Assembly (NCBI RefSeq): GCF_025024155.1 | Contig: NW_026251814.1 | Coordinates: forward strand, 1 to 64,000 | Origin: Gamsiella multidivaricata | Taxonomy: Eukaryota > Mortierellomycota > Mortierellomycetes > Mortierellales > Mortierellaceae | Direction of reading: 5' to 3' | Length of the DNA: 64,000 bases | Part shown: positions 46,909 to 57,396 of the stretch, piece after piece | How the letters are laid out: the number at the start of each line of letters is the position of its first letter | Numbering within the stretch: position 1 is the first letter of the stretch | Notes under the pieces: model-generated | The model's input: only the letters and a program-made list of their open reading frames with translations | Told to the model about the DNA's origin: nothing | Databases searched by the model: none | Made by a program: the position numbers and the translations under genes

Positions 46909-48830
46909 AGACAGCCAGTCTTGAGGAAAATATCAAACTTGAGGGAGAAAATGAGAAGGACGAGGGGAGGAGGGGGAAGAGGATGCTGCGAAAGTTGCAG
47001 TTGACAAACACGTTTGAAGAAGAAAGGATGCAGGCATTCTTTTTTCGGTAAGCGTTGCAGGAGGATAGTTCAGTGAATAGGAGTTTATCTTTCCCCAACT
47101 GTTCTGTGCAGCCCACCCTTTCCCCATATACCATATCTCATTCTCTCCTACGATTAAAAAATATAGAAAGATGTACAACATCGCGAATACATCGATACAG
47201 CCAAAGAACGGCCTTACATAGAAAAATAAATCACGCTTTCAGAAAACACTCACTGAGTCTTGTCAAACTTGCTGACTTTGAAGAAAACAAAGTGAACAGT
47301 GCCTAGAGGAGATATGGCGCTAAAATGATTGAACAACAGCATGGTTATGCGTTAACGGGCGAGATGGAAGGAAAGAAAGAAAGAGCTCGGAGATGAAGGA
47401 AGATCTAGATGGCGGATACATAGCGCATGCTGCACTTGTACAAAAAAAGAAATAAAAAGCCGAGCTAGTGTAACACGAAAGAGGACATGATAGACGCGCA
47501 ACTGTGCATCTACACATTGGAACGGAGCGGGAGAAGAGCAGACGGCGTACACGATGTTGCACAAGAGCACAAGGAAGATGACATTGGAAATAGGATGGCG
47601 CAGGAGTCCTGTTAGTTGGATAAGAAGAGGAGGGAGAGGGAGATCGGTGGACATGGGCCAAGTAAGCCCCGGTGATTGTGTGTATACATGGTTATAAGTA
47701 ATATGGAGGTAGGCTATGCAGAATCTAATCCAAACGCGGTCAATCTAGGCGTATGAAAAAATATGATTTGAAAAGACCGCTGTCGTCCGTCCACTTCTGC
47801 CCCACGTAATCTGGCTTTTTTCACACCTCCCTCCCGAGCGCTCCATGGCCTCAGGTCGAACTAACTCCACAGAGGCATGGCGTGGAATTCTTTCAACTCG
47901 CTAGCTTTTAATCCGTAAATTATTACTGGCTGCATTCATATCTTCGCAATATATAGTCCTCCAGCGTGCGAGCATGGAAAGATATCGAGGAAAGACAGTG
48001 CCAGATGTGACAAAGGACAATGGTTAGAATCCTGAGTTCATTGTAATGGGAACTGCGGTTAACATTCAAACAGAGCGACTGAGACGAGATCTGCTGTTCA
48101 GGCAACCGCCCCATTCCTCCAAGCGAAGAGGCCCTACGAAGTACGGAAAGGAACTTTTATTTTATATATCGTATACAATAATGACAGACTACAGAATGCT
48201 ATCCCGTTTCCGCCTGTCTTTCTTTTTAGCGCTGCGTGTTTATGAAATATTGCATCTTGCTATAGCACTGCGAGGTCTCGTATCCTGAACACTTCTACAT
48301 ATGTCTGTGAGTGCTTTGAATAGTCGAGCCATGAGGGTCTGTAAGATCAGGCCAAATCTCTCGGGATCATTGCGGGCTTCGATGAACATCCCTCAACATC
48401 CTTCATGAGAAAATCTGCTTTATTCGGCAGACGGTGGGGTTGATTGTTTGCGAGAAAAATTGATCGTCGATCGGGATATCCTCCACAGGCATCACATGGG
48501 ACACTGAGAATCTACCTGCCGAGGCTGCAATGGAAGACAAGGTTCTGGGGATCCTTATCCAGCTGTAAGTGTTGTGGCTATTTTCCAGTCGGATGTGGAG
48601 TTTTTTTTAACTGCTTTCAAGCCGCCAAACAAAACGACCGAATTAACGAGCATGGGGGACAAAGACTGAATAACGTGCGTGGTCTATCTTTCTAGCTGTA
48701 ATTTCATTCAGCAGCCCCCTTTCGGTTCAGTGTCTCCCTCTGAAAATGATTGTATGCATCTTTGAACGTAAGTTAAAACAGCTCATCTTTTGTTGAAGTA
48801 GTGGCTGTGGTTTAGTAAGAAGATTCTGAT
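46909..48830. other. No gene recognised apart from a promoter-type repeat
   Basis: Short frames only. The left copy of a repeat also found upstream of FTR1 lies at 47686-47824. Pyrimidine-rich minus-strand sequence at 47350-47660 looks like leader DNA. Confidence 0.4.
47686..47824 (+). repeat. Repeat copy A (matches 49999-50199)
   Basis: Shares CATGGTTATAAGTAA and then about 100 nt at roughly 80% identity with copy B (blocks TCTAATCCAAA, AAAGACCGC, TGCCCCA-GTAATCT). Copy B has an extra piece of about 80 nt between these two blocks. Confidence 0.8.
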
Positions 48831-49810
48831 ATGTGCAAGATGAATGTTCAAATATTAACAGCGAGAAAGTCCTGGAGGTTTCCAAAGTCATGGGCAAATG
48901 CAATCCTCAGAGTACGACGATGTCAGCGACACAGGACGGAAAGCAGGCTTAATTTTCATGTACGGGACATCGAATTATCAAATATTGAGTCCAAGGATGT
49001 AAACGATTGGGATCACTGGGGTGGATCTAGGGCGAATAAAGGCGTATTGGATTGAATGCTGGGATGTTGAAGAAACTGAGTGCAGTACTATTGCCGTCAT
49101 AGCATAGTAGACCTTTTTGCAAAGAATGAGGATACAGGCGACGGGGATCTCGCAATCCAAAATGGTAGGGGTGCGAGGCTTGCTCGTTTTTTCTGTAGGA
49201 AGTACACGCGGCCTTTGGCGTTGAAGAGCTTTCAGTTCTCATGGCTGACATCTACGGTATGCGAACGTCTGATAGAGTGTACAATGTGCTTTCCTAAAGT
49301 TTTTTTTTAAATTCCCCACGACACTATCCAGGGTTTGAGGGAGGTTTTCTATCAAGTTAAGCCCATGGGGGACATTGTCATTGCTGGAAAAACTACGTCG
49401 AGCATCGTCCATCTTCCTCGGACCGCGTGTGGTTTGGAGGCCTTTCTAAAGAGCGACTCGCTAACCATTGTATGAAACTTTTTAGTACGCAAATGCTTTT
49501 TTTTCTGTACTTCGTGTGGCGCCGATTTCTATGAGTGTCTAAACGCCGCCTTTGTATACTATTATAGTCTCATCTCGAGGAGCAGGCACCTAAAATCCTG
49601 CGAGCGAAGGGTCTCTCTGAAGTTGAACAAGTGAAGGCAGTTCTTCAGAGGTCTTACAAAGCGTCAAAGCTCAACCCCTCCGCCTGTGTGAAGAAAGTTC
49701 CAGAACCACGATCTGTTCACTCTTTCGAAGAAGAGAACCCCGGCTCAGATGACTGGCATCAATCAATAAATCCGCATGAAAAGTGTCTTTCTGGTACTGG
49801 ACCTATGTAA
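48831..49810 (+). CDS. Unrecognised spliced gene
   Basis: The 3' part is well supported. An exon ending at 49256 (readable from about 49105: DLFAKNEDTGDGDLAIQNGR then SFQFSWLTST) joins 49332-49469 (GLREVFYQVKPMGDIVIAGK then GLEAFLKSDSLTI) and 49568-49810 (SHLEEQAPKILRAKGLSEVE ... SDDWHQSINPHEKCLSGTGP, M, stop). Both introns (75 and 98 nt) have GT/AG ends and keep phase 0. Upstream pieces at about 48860-48950 (NSEKVLEVSKVMGKCNPQST) look coding, but I could not place their splice sites or the start codon. No domain is recognised: it is soluble-looking, with mixed charge and no signal peptide. It lies between repeat copies A and B, on the same strand as FTR1. Confidence 0.5.
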
Positions 49811-49998
49811 AATCTCGCAGTAGAAAGGTGCTTCTCTACACGCTGTTGTTGATGCTGGTTTTTTTTTCTTTTTCATCGTGAGAGTGACGGAGTCTGGTAA
49901 AACCAATGGGACGGCCGGATGCGTCTCGTGTAAACGAGCGAAATGAGCTTGGGAAATGAAAGGAGAGTGTATGTGCTGTGTGTGTAGACTGTGTGTGT

Positions 49999-50199
49999 GC
50001 ATGGTTATAAGTAAGAAGGAGTGGATAGTCTATATGGCGAACACTAGGGCCTAAGGAGATATCTGATGGAACAGATGTCCAATTGGACATCATAGTGAAA
50101 TCCTAGTCTAATCCAAATGCGGCCAATCCAGGCGCACGAAAAGATCTGATTTGGAAAGACCGCGTCCACCACTGCCCCATGTAATCTTGTTTTTTCCAC
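49999..50199 (+). repeat. Repeat copy B (matches 47686-47824)
   Basis: See copy A. It lies 480-680 nt upstream of the FTR1 start codon, in the same orientation as copy A. Confidence 0.8.
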
Positions 50200-50386
50200 T
50201 CAGACCACAGCGAGGAGGGGGAAAAAAGAGCGCATCTCTCTTTTCGCTGTAGGTCGGGCGGGTGTCTAAGAGCGGGTCGGTAAAAAAAACAAAAAAAAAA
50301 ACAAAAAACGAAAAACAGGGAGGGGGGAGGATTGCCAACACCGAGGATTGCACTGAGACATTTGTCAGTTGGAGACTTTTTCTCAT

Positions 50387-50424
50387 TTATCTGATTGATA
50401 TGTATGCCAGAATCCATCAGATAA
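50387..50424. promoter_or_regulatory. Inverted pair of ATCAGATAA iron-GATA sites upstream of FTR1
   Basis: TTATCTGAT at 50387-50395 and ATCAGATAA at 50416-50424, exact reverse complements 20 nt apart, about 260 nt before the FTR1 ATG. ATCWGATAA is the known binding site of fungal iron-responsive GATA repressors (SREA/Urbs1/Fep1 group), which switch off iron uptake genes in high iron. Confidence 0.75.
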
Positions 50425-50681
50425 ATAAGAGGGCCTTCCGCTCCTCCCACCTCCTTCACGCCTTGATCGCGCTTCCTTCCCCTTCTTCCGTCTTTGTCAT
50501 CTTCTGCAACATCCTCACTCCCCCTTCTTTCTCCCCTCCAGCTGCCATTCCTGTCTGCCCCCTCCAAGCAGATATCCTTTTTGTTTAGCCGAGCTAGGCA
50601 CTCTCAGGTTCACTTCCCACCTACCACTCTTCTCATTCCGGATCAGATTCAGAATCAGAATCAGAATCAGAATCGCACACC

Positions 50682-52450
50682 ATGGGTTCCGACTACTTTT
50701 CAGTTCCAATTTTCTTCATTATCTTCCGAGAGACCACCGAGGCTGCCATCATTGTCTCGGTCCTGCTCTCCTTCCTGAAACAGGTCATCACGGACGACCA
50801 TGCTATGCGAAAACGTCTTTCCCGTCAGGTACGGTCAATTGGGGAACAAATTCATCCGCGTCGATGTTATAAACTCGAGGTTTTTACTTATTAAAAACAT
50901 CTCGTCCGTCAATGCTAGGTGTGGGGTGGAACTATCCTGGGATTAGCCATCTCGCTGGCCATTGGAGCCGCGTTCATTGTTATCTGGTAAGTAAAATGCA
51001 TCATATCATGCCACATTTTGGAAAATTGTTGCAATCGGATGCAAACCAAGGGCAAGGGCGTAAAGGTGTCGGGACATGCTATGTTGCATGCCTCGGATGA
51101 TGATTGCTGTATTTGTCGCTTTTGCTCCGAGGTTTTTCTTGTGTCTGCATAGACTTCTCGGTGGTGCCACTTTTCACTCCTCCCCCTGAATTTGCCTCTC
51201 AATCTTATAAACTGTCCATGAAAAACAAGAGATGGAAGGGTCGGAAGAAAAGGGCTCGGCGATAGCGGGGCACCAAGTCGCTTGCATGCAGCCTGTTGTA
51301 TCTTTTTTTTGTACATGTACCATTTATTAGTGCATGTTGTGCTATCGATTTCTCTTCGCTAACACACATACACACACACACATCTGCATCCATATCGCAT
51401 TCATTTGGAAGCGTCATCTCTAGTCGTGTGAATTGTGTGGAGATTCTTCTGTTTTCGCGCGTCTTAGTTGTTTGTGCAATCGCTTTGATGTATAGCACTC
51501 CCCACGCCCTTTCTCGTGCAATACTCAGTCATTAACCTGTACTCTCCTTTGCCTACAGGAATAAGTACGCCAACAACCTGTGGGCCACGAGTGAGGGCAT
51601 CTGGGTCGGATGCTTCTCTTTCCTTGCCGTAGCCATGATCACCGTCATGGGCCTGGCCATGCTCCGGACCACTCAGATCCAGGAAAAATGGAAGGTAAAG
51701 CTATCCAAGGCCATGGACGAGGAGACCGAACGCGGTCTCAGCAACTCCTCGCGTCGTTACGCACTCTTTGTCTTGCCCCTTATCACGGTCCTACGTGAGG
51801 GCCTCGAAGCCATCGTCTTTATCGGAGGCGTGACCTTCACCGAGACCGCCAAGGCCATCCCTGCGGCCGTCATCGTTGGTGTTTTCTGCGGTCTCCTCGT
51901 CGGTTACATTCTCTACCGCGGAGGCAACAAGATGAACCTGCACAAGTTCTTCACGGCCTCGACCTGTCTGCTCCTACTCCTCGCCGCGGGTCTGGTTTCC
52001 AAGGGTGTCGCTGCGTTCGAGTCCTATGCCTGGACCAAGGCCACGCACGCTCAGTCGGACGACGGTGGCACGTACGATCCTCGTATCAACGTCTGGGCAT
52101 TGTCCTGCTGCGATCCCAATAACACCAGTGCTGGATTTGCTCAGCTCATGAACGCCCTCTTTGGCTGGAGCAATATCGCCTCCATTGGCACTATCGTCTG
52201 CTACATTGTCTATTGGCTTGCGGTCACAATTGCCTTAATCCATATGAAGCTGAGGCGCAGACGTGCTGCTGTCCGCACGGCATTGAACGAAGTACCCGAG
52301 GATACCATGCTGGAGGATAGGAAGGATACTCACTTGATAAACGAGATAACCCCCGAGTCCGAGAGCTCTGGCTCGGGATCGGCCTCGCTCAAGGAACAGA
52401 ACTCGGGATCGGACGACCGTATCCAGGCCGTCGACCATAGACAGATTTGA
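50682..52450 (+). CDS. FTR1: High-affinity iron permease FTR1
   Basis: Exons 50682-50828, 50919-50986 and 51559-52450, in phase, 368 aa. The first helix carries the iron motif [10 protein letters not shown] (REXXE). A second motif, [13 protein letters not shown], follows in the membrane block encoded by exon 3. Seven or so hydrophobic segments are visible, then a cytosolic Ser/Glu-rich tail ([16 protein letters not shown]). Ftr1 works with a multicopper ferroxidase (Fet3) at the plasma membrane to import Fe(III); no ferroxidase gene is in this window. Regulation by iron is suggested by the inverted GATA pair upstream. Intron 2 is unusually long (572 nt) for this locus. Confidence 0.95.
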
Positions 52451-52830
52451 AAGCTCCAAAACACTATCTTCTCTCTCCATTTTCGCCTTCATCCATTGTA
52501 CAATACCTTTCTTTCTCTCAGACCCTATAATAAACCGCTATTTATTTGTCTTGCGCCACGCACCAAAGAGACGATGCTCGACAAAAGACGTTTGGCAGGC
52601 AGTCCAATCTGTCCATGATCTCTTTTGTACTTTGGCAAGTTTATGTCTTGGTCTGCTTTCTCCGATGCTTTGAGCAGCTTTCTTACGCCATTCGCGTGTG
52701 CGTGACATGCGGCTATATCTCAACAGGAACATCATGTCCAAACAGGCTCAAGGAACAAGACAAGAAGAATAAAAACCCTTTGACAAGATGCTTGACAGTT
52801 TTTATTTTTTCGAGAAACAATGTGTATCAT

Positions 52831-54101
52831 TTAGAACTTGGCGAAGTTCTTGGCACCCTTGACAACCTTCTTCTGGACCTTGAGGACGTTGAAGCGGACG
52901 GTCTTGGAAAGGGGGCGGCACTGACCAACAGTGACAGAGTCACCCTGCTGGACTGCGATGAAGCAAGGCGAGATGTGAGCAGCCAAGTTCTAAGTGAAAA
53001 AAAAAAGTCAGTGCTCAAGAGCTTGATCCGCAGACAGTCCGTATCGTTCTTCCTCATATAATTCATCATCGTCTTTCCCATACCTTGTGGCGCTTCTCAT
53101 AACGGTTGTACTTGGAGATAAAGTGGAGGTACTCGCGACGGATGATGATGGTGCGCTTCATCTTGGTCGAGATAATCTCTCCGTTGAGGATACGGCCACG
53201 GATCGAGACATCGCCGGTGAAGGGGCACTTCTTGTCGATGTAGTGACCCTCAATGGCCTCCTTGGGGGTCTTGAAACCAAGACCGACCTCCTTGTACCAG
53301 CGGTTGCTCTTGACCGACTTCTTGCCGGTAACCTTGGCGTTCTGGAAGATACCCTGCTGCTTCTGGAAAGCCTTCTCAATCTATTTGCGTGCAAAAGAGA
53401 AAAAAACCAGGACCGACAATGGGGTTTGATGAAGTCAGCATAAATGGTCGTTCAAGCACGTTAAGAAATAGACTATGGCAAAGAGTCCTGTGCCCGGCAT
53501 AGATAAGATGTTGTGGGGGCGTAGAGCAACCGTCGATAAAGTCTCCCATAAAAGCGCTTTGTCTGTCGGGCGATCCTTTGCGGTTATCCCCTAAGCAGCT
53601 GTGGTGCCAAGTGGAGGTGTGAAGTGTGGCGCGTGGTCCCAGCCCGGTGAAAGAGTCGCACCATATAGCCTCAACGATAAGGATCACTGCTGCAGGTTCG
53701 TCCTTGCCTGCCTTTGCTCCTGTTTCAGATCAAACCAGCACTTCTCAAGTGCAGAATCCGGGATCGTAATTGGTTTTTCAACAATGTAAATTCGAGATCT
53801 CTGTTGGTCGAGGAATGATCCTGAGCTTCAAGAGATCGTCCAAAGGTCGGGATGATCCATGGATCACAGGTTCGGGATGCGAATTCAATCCCTTGTTGCC
53901 CTGTCCACTGAATTCGGCGCCAGATGAGAAAAAAAGTCGTAGAAGCGATCCTCCTTTGGAAAAACTCATCGAGATCGTCTCAACAATTTGAAAAGAATTC
54001 CAGCATTGTCGTTGTCGTGTTGCTGGCCCTGAAAGAGTCATTGCTGGTATTGTTCCCTATGACTTCGGGGTTTCGTTCTGCAAACGCACCTGCTCAGACA
54101 T
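52831..54101 (-). CDS. RPS11: 40S ribosomal protein uS17 (RPS11)
   Basis: Exons 54101-54090 (only MSEQ), 53380-53084 and 52989-52831 join in phase 0 to 155 aa. Motifs: [51 protein letters not shown], the [20 protein letters not shown] block, [15 protein letters not shown]. It is a core protein of the small ribosomal subunit that binds 18S rRNA. The first intron is 709 nt, by far the longest in the gene, and starts right after the fourth codon, a pattern common for ribosomal protein genes; such introns sometimes host snoRNAs or regulatory elements, but I could not find box C/D motifs in it. Confidence 0.95.
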
Positions 54102-54250
54102 GATGAATAGTTGGCGAAAAAGGATGTACAAGTGTCTGGCTCAAGGATTTTTGTTATTGGGTTCTGAAATTTTTATTCTGTATGTGATTGGCTGCTACTT
54201 CAGCCACATCCTCTATACCCTTAATCTAACGTGTCCCTGGCGTACAGACC

Positions 54251-54862
54251 CTAGGGCCTGTCGGATAGACGGAAGAACTTGATCTCGGAGTCGATGTACC
54301 GCTGCGGCTGGCGTTGCCCAACCCAGTCGCTGAGCTGGTCGTTGACCTTTCCTAGGTCATTTGAGGATTTGACGAGCATTTGGTCAGGGAAGGATTTAGT
54401 AAACCAAAATTGGCCTTCGACTGTCGCGGGAGGGTTGACTTCGGGTTCTGTGGACGCCTTTGGCATTAAGCCCTTGGCATTCATGTCTTTCTTTATCCTC
54501 GATTTCTCTCGATAGTATTTAGTCACCACTTTGTCGTCACGAAAGCGCGAAGGAGGATGGCCTTCGGGACCTTCTCCAGGCGAGGAAGGGGCAATACTCT
54601 GACTCTTGCACTCTGAGCAATCATCGTCATCATATTCACCTTCATCTTCATCATCTAGTGTGTGGATACGAACGTCCTTGACGGGACCATTAATCAGACG
54701 AAGTTCTTTCTTGGTGAGCGTAGAAAAATTGCTGCTTTTGTATTTCCGAGGTGGAGGTGGCGCCATCGAGCGAGGAGGAAGTTTGGGACAAGGACCATAG
54801 TTAGCGTGGATATTGATTGTGAGGCTACGACGTCCGTCAAAGCGCACAGTATAAGGATCCAT
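54251..54862 (-). CDS. Hypothetical acidic protein
   Basis: Single exon of 203 aa from the ATG at 54862 (MDPYTVRFDGRRSLTINIHA). I do not recognise a family. Visible: a Pro/Arg-rich segment (RSMAPPPPRKYKSSN), LTKKELRLINGPVKDVRIHT, an acidic stretch (DDEDEGEYDDDDCSECKSQS), a basic KYYREKSRIKKDMN segment and a C-terminal EGQFWFTKSFPDQMLVKSSN ... QRYIDSEIKFFRLSDRP. No signal peptide or membrane segment. Base and codon use look like the neighbours, and the length of the open frame supports a real gene. It lies between uS17 and RPB3, all on the minus strand. Confidence 0.75.
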   Translation of the reverse strand: MDPYTVRFDGRRSLTINIHANYGPCPKLPPRSMAPPPPRKYKSSNFSTLTKKELRLINGPVKDVRIHTLDDEDEGEYDDDDCSECKSQSIAPSSPGEGPEGHPPSRFRDDKVVTKYYREKSRIKKDMNAKGLMPKASTEPEVNPPATVEGQFWFTKSFPDQMLVKSSNDLGKVNDQLSDWVGQRQPQRYIDSEIKFFRLSDRP

Positions 54863-55273
54863 GGCGAATATGATGAACTGCTTGATGGGTGAGTGTTTAT
54901 GAATGTGAGCGTGTGAGTATTTGTGTGATGAGGAGGGAAGTAATTGCCCATTAAATATCCGCCGGTTCACAAGGCGGCGATAAGCCGAACTGACGCGACC
55001 ACAATCAAATTTATTCTTAAAAGGCTTTACAGCTTTTTTTTTTTTGCAAGCAAACTATTGTTGCGGGCACCAACAAAGGCCCTGGGCGCAGCGCTATCGC
55101 GGCAATGACAGGCACAGACTTTTAGGAACTACAATATGCGAATACAGCCGTTCTTCTTGATCCGTTCGAATAATGTACATTTTTTTATTTCTTTGACTTG
55201 ATGTTAGCTGTACTGTTGGCTGCAGTCAGTGTGCGCAGATGTCAAAAGAGCGTGACCTGTTTAAGGATGGATC
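54863..55273. other. Promoter of the hypothetical gene and 3' region of RPB3
   Basis: No gene. CA/TG-rich leader near 54890-54940 and a T run at 55033-55044. Confidence 0.5.
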
Positions 55274-56857
55274 TTAGTAGCCCCAGCGCTGGGTGTCCTC
55301 CTTGAACTCGTCATCCAATTTGATCTGAAGACCTCCAAGCTTGTCCTGCATAATGGTCATGGCGCGAAGTGCAACCTCTTCTGGCTTCATGCATCCAGAC
55401 GTCTGTATCACGAAAATACAAAGAGTTGAGCATGAGTACGCATGGTCTCGATGACATTGTGGCAACGACGTCTCAATAATTGCTTCGGCCAATGCCATAA
55501 TTCCCTACCTCTACTTCAATGTAGTACCGATCCGGCTTCGCGTTGTAGTCAAAGGGCTGATTAGGATCCACAGGGGTCTCTTCCGCAGCATTAGCAGAGA
55601 CGCCCCACTCCAGTTTCTCATCTTCCTCGATCCAGTAGTGTGAGTGTTTCAGCTTATTGTAGGGATCGTATTCGAATGCAACACCATACACAGGGCTCCA
55701 CTTGGCGTGCTCCTTGGCAACTCCCTTCTTGGCCACACATTTCAGCTTCAATTCCTGCCCTGGTCTCATTTTGACGATCAAAATAGGGTGTGCCTTATCT
55801 GTAAGGAAAAGATCACCATGGAACAGCGTCAGTAAACATACAGCAAACTCCATGCTTTCGTCCTGCGGTCTTGCAGTGATTGAATCCAATGTGCGCTTTA
55901 CCATCTGAGACTGGCTTGACGCTCTCGTCGCTGCTGACAAGATCCAAACTGGTGACCTGTTTCGTTTTGTCAATTGTAGGGTCGTTCATGTCGTCATAAT
56001 CCACATTAACTTTGACGTGAAGAGTGAGCTCAACGGAGCAATTGGGACAGTAGAGAGTGCAAGTGCAATCCTATAAAGCAGCCATAAAAGAAATCGCTGA
56101 GTTATGAGCGACCACCAACACGCCATGACTTCTGACGCTATCCTTATTAGCATGCAACCCATCCAACAGAGGCAAGTCAAGGACGTACGCGTGTGTATTG
56201 GATCCTATCCACGTCGAAGCTCGTCAGGGGGATCATTCCCAAGCGGTGCGCAATGTACTCGTCCGTTAACACTGTTGAGTTCGTCTCGATCTCGACCATA
56301 TCGATAGCTATTTAAGTCGCAGAGCGAATGGAGAATCACTCATGAGTTGTCTGTACTCATTTTTCTGGCAAAGTTGATATCGTATCCTTGATCCTGAGCG
56401 TAAAAGAACACACCCATGGTTGGCACCTCGGCAATCATGATACGTCTGAGGGCATTGGCGACACTATAAGGAATGGTTGATATAACCCCAAAATTAGATC
56501 CATGCCGCCCCACACACAGTCTCAAGCGCCACAGTGCTCAGACTGAAAAAGACAACGGACGTGTGCGGTGCTATACCTGAGATCAGTGTTGCTGAGGACG
56601 AACTTCATGCTGTCCTTCTTGAGAGATCTGATGGAGACCTCTGGTCCTCCGTTATAAATATCCATAGTGATGCCTCGTTCTGCGTGGCTAAAGTACTGCT
56701 GTTGATATGTTGCTGGGTCGGCTGCGGTTCCACTGCGTAATTGGTGGACGGGACAACAACAAGAGGATGGACAAACTAGAACGAACAAAAGAACGAATGG
56801 TTGTGATGGGTTCCATTAACTGCTGCGAACTCACGTGAGTACACTACTTGGTCGCAT
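55274..56857 (-). CDS. RPB3: RNA polymerase II subunit RPB3
   Basis: Seven exons: 56857-56835, 56732-56577, 56463-56414, 56307-56189, 56070-55902, 55798-55509 and 55402-55274, all in phase, 311 aa. Landmarks: [20 protein letters not shown], the alpha-motif [31 protein letters not shown], the zinc-binding cysteines [48 protein letters not shown] and a C-terminal helix ([16 protein letters not shown]). Rpb3 forms the alpha-like heterodimer with Rpb11 that starts Pol II assembly. The start (MRPSSVLT) comes from an 23-nt first exon; [10 protein letters not shown] within exon 2 is the alternative start. Seven exons in 1.6 kb is dense for this window. Confidence 0.95.
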
Positions 56858-57396
56858 TTGCTGTAAGCCACTGTGCCCAATCTGGCAACCTCGGTCTCAC
56901 ACCATGCAACAGTATGCAACATTGACAAGGGTGCCTCATATTAGTGACAGTTAAACTTCAGTCGCATTCATCGTCTTTTTTACGGGTTACAAGTGGCCAT
57001 GCCATGGACTAGGTGAATAACTCTCGCCAACCATGCCCGAGTGGATAGAAGACGTGATGCGGGTTGCCAACATGTATTGCTGCATCAGGACGCAGCGTTT
57101 TACACTCTACAACGACAGCAATAGACGTGTAAACTGACGCTTTTCCCTCGATCAAAGTGTTTGATATCGAGGAAGGATACTACGCGGATGATAGAGATGC
57201 AAACGCGTGCAGGAAAACGCTTCTCTTGTATGATCCAGCAAAGCTACAATTGTGGAGAACCACGATGTACCTGAAATAAAATGTGACACAAGTAAAGTGC
57301 TCTCTCACTTTCTCCCTGTAAACTTTCACCATTTCTTCCACCATCACAAACATCGCATTCCTTCGTCAGTCGCATTCCCCACACCCCCCTTACACG
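56858..57396. other. Divergent promoter of RPB3 and GWT1
   Basis: About 540 nt head-to-head spacer. No other gene seen; 57310-57390 is CA/CT-rich leader for GWT1. Confidence 0.6.

Larger units (their letters stand above)
49811..50681. other. Promoter and leader of FTR1
   Basis: Contains repeat copy B, a pair of inverted GATA sites (50387-50424), a pyrimidine-rich leader (50430-50620), an AAC/A-rich run (about 50282-50315) and a CAGAAT repeat (about 50648-50673). Confidence 0.7.

Noticed and set aside
57001..57080. tRNA-like text near CATGCCCGAGTGG
   Set aside because: No T-loop/acceptor-stem partner could be folded by eye.
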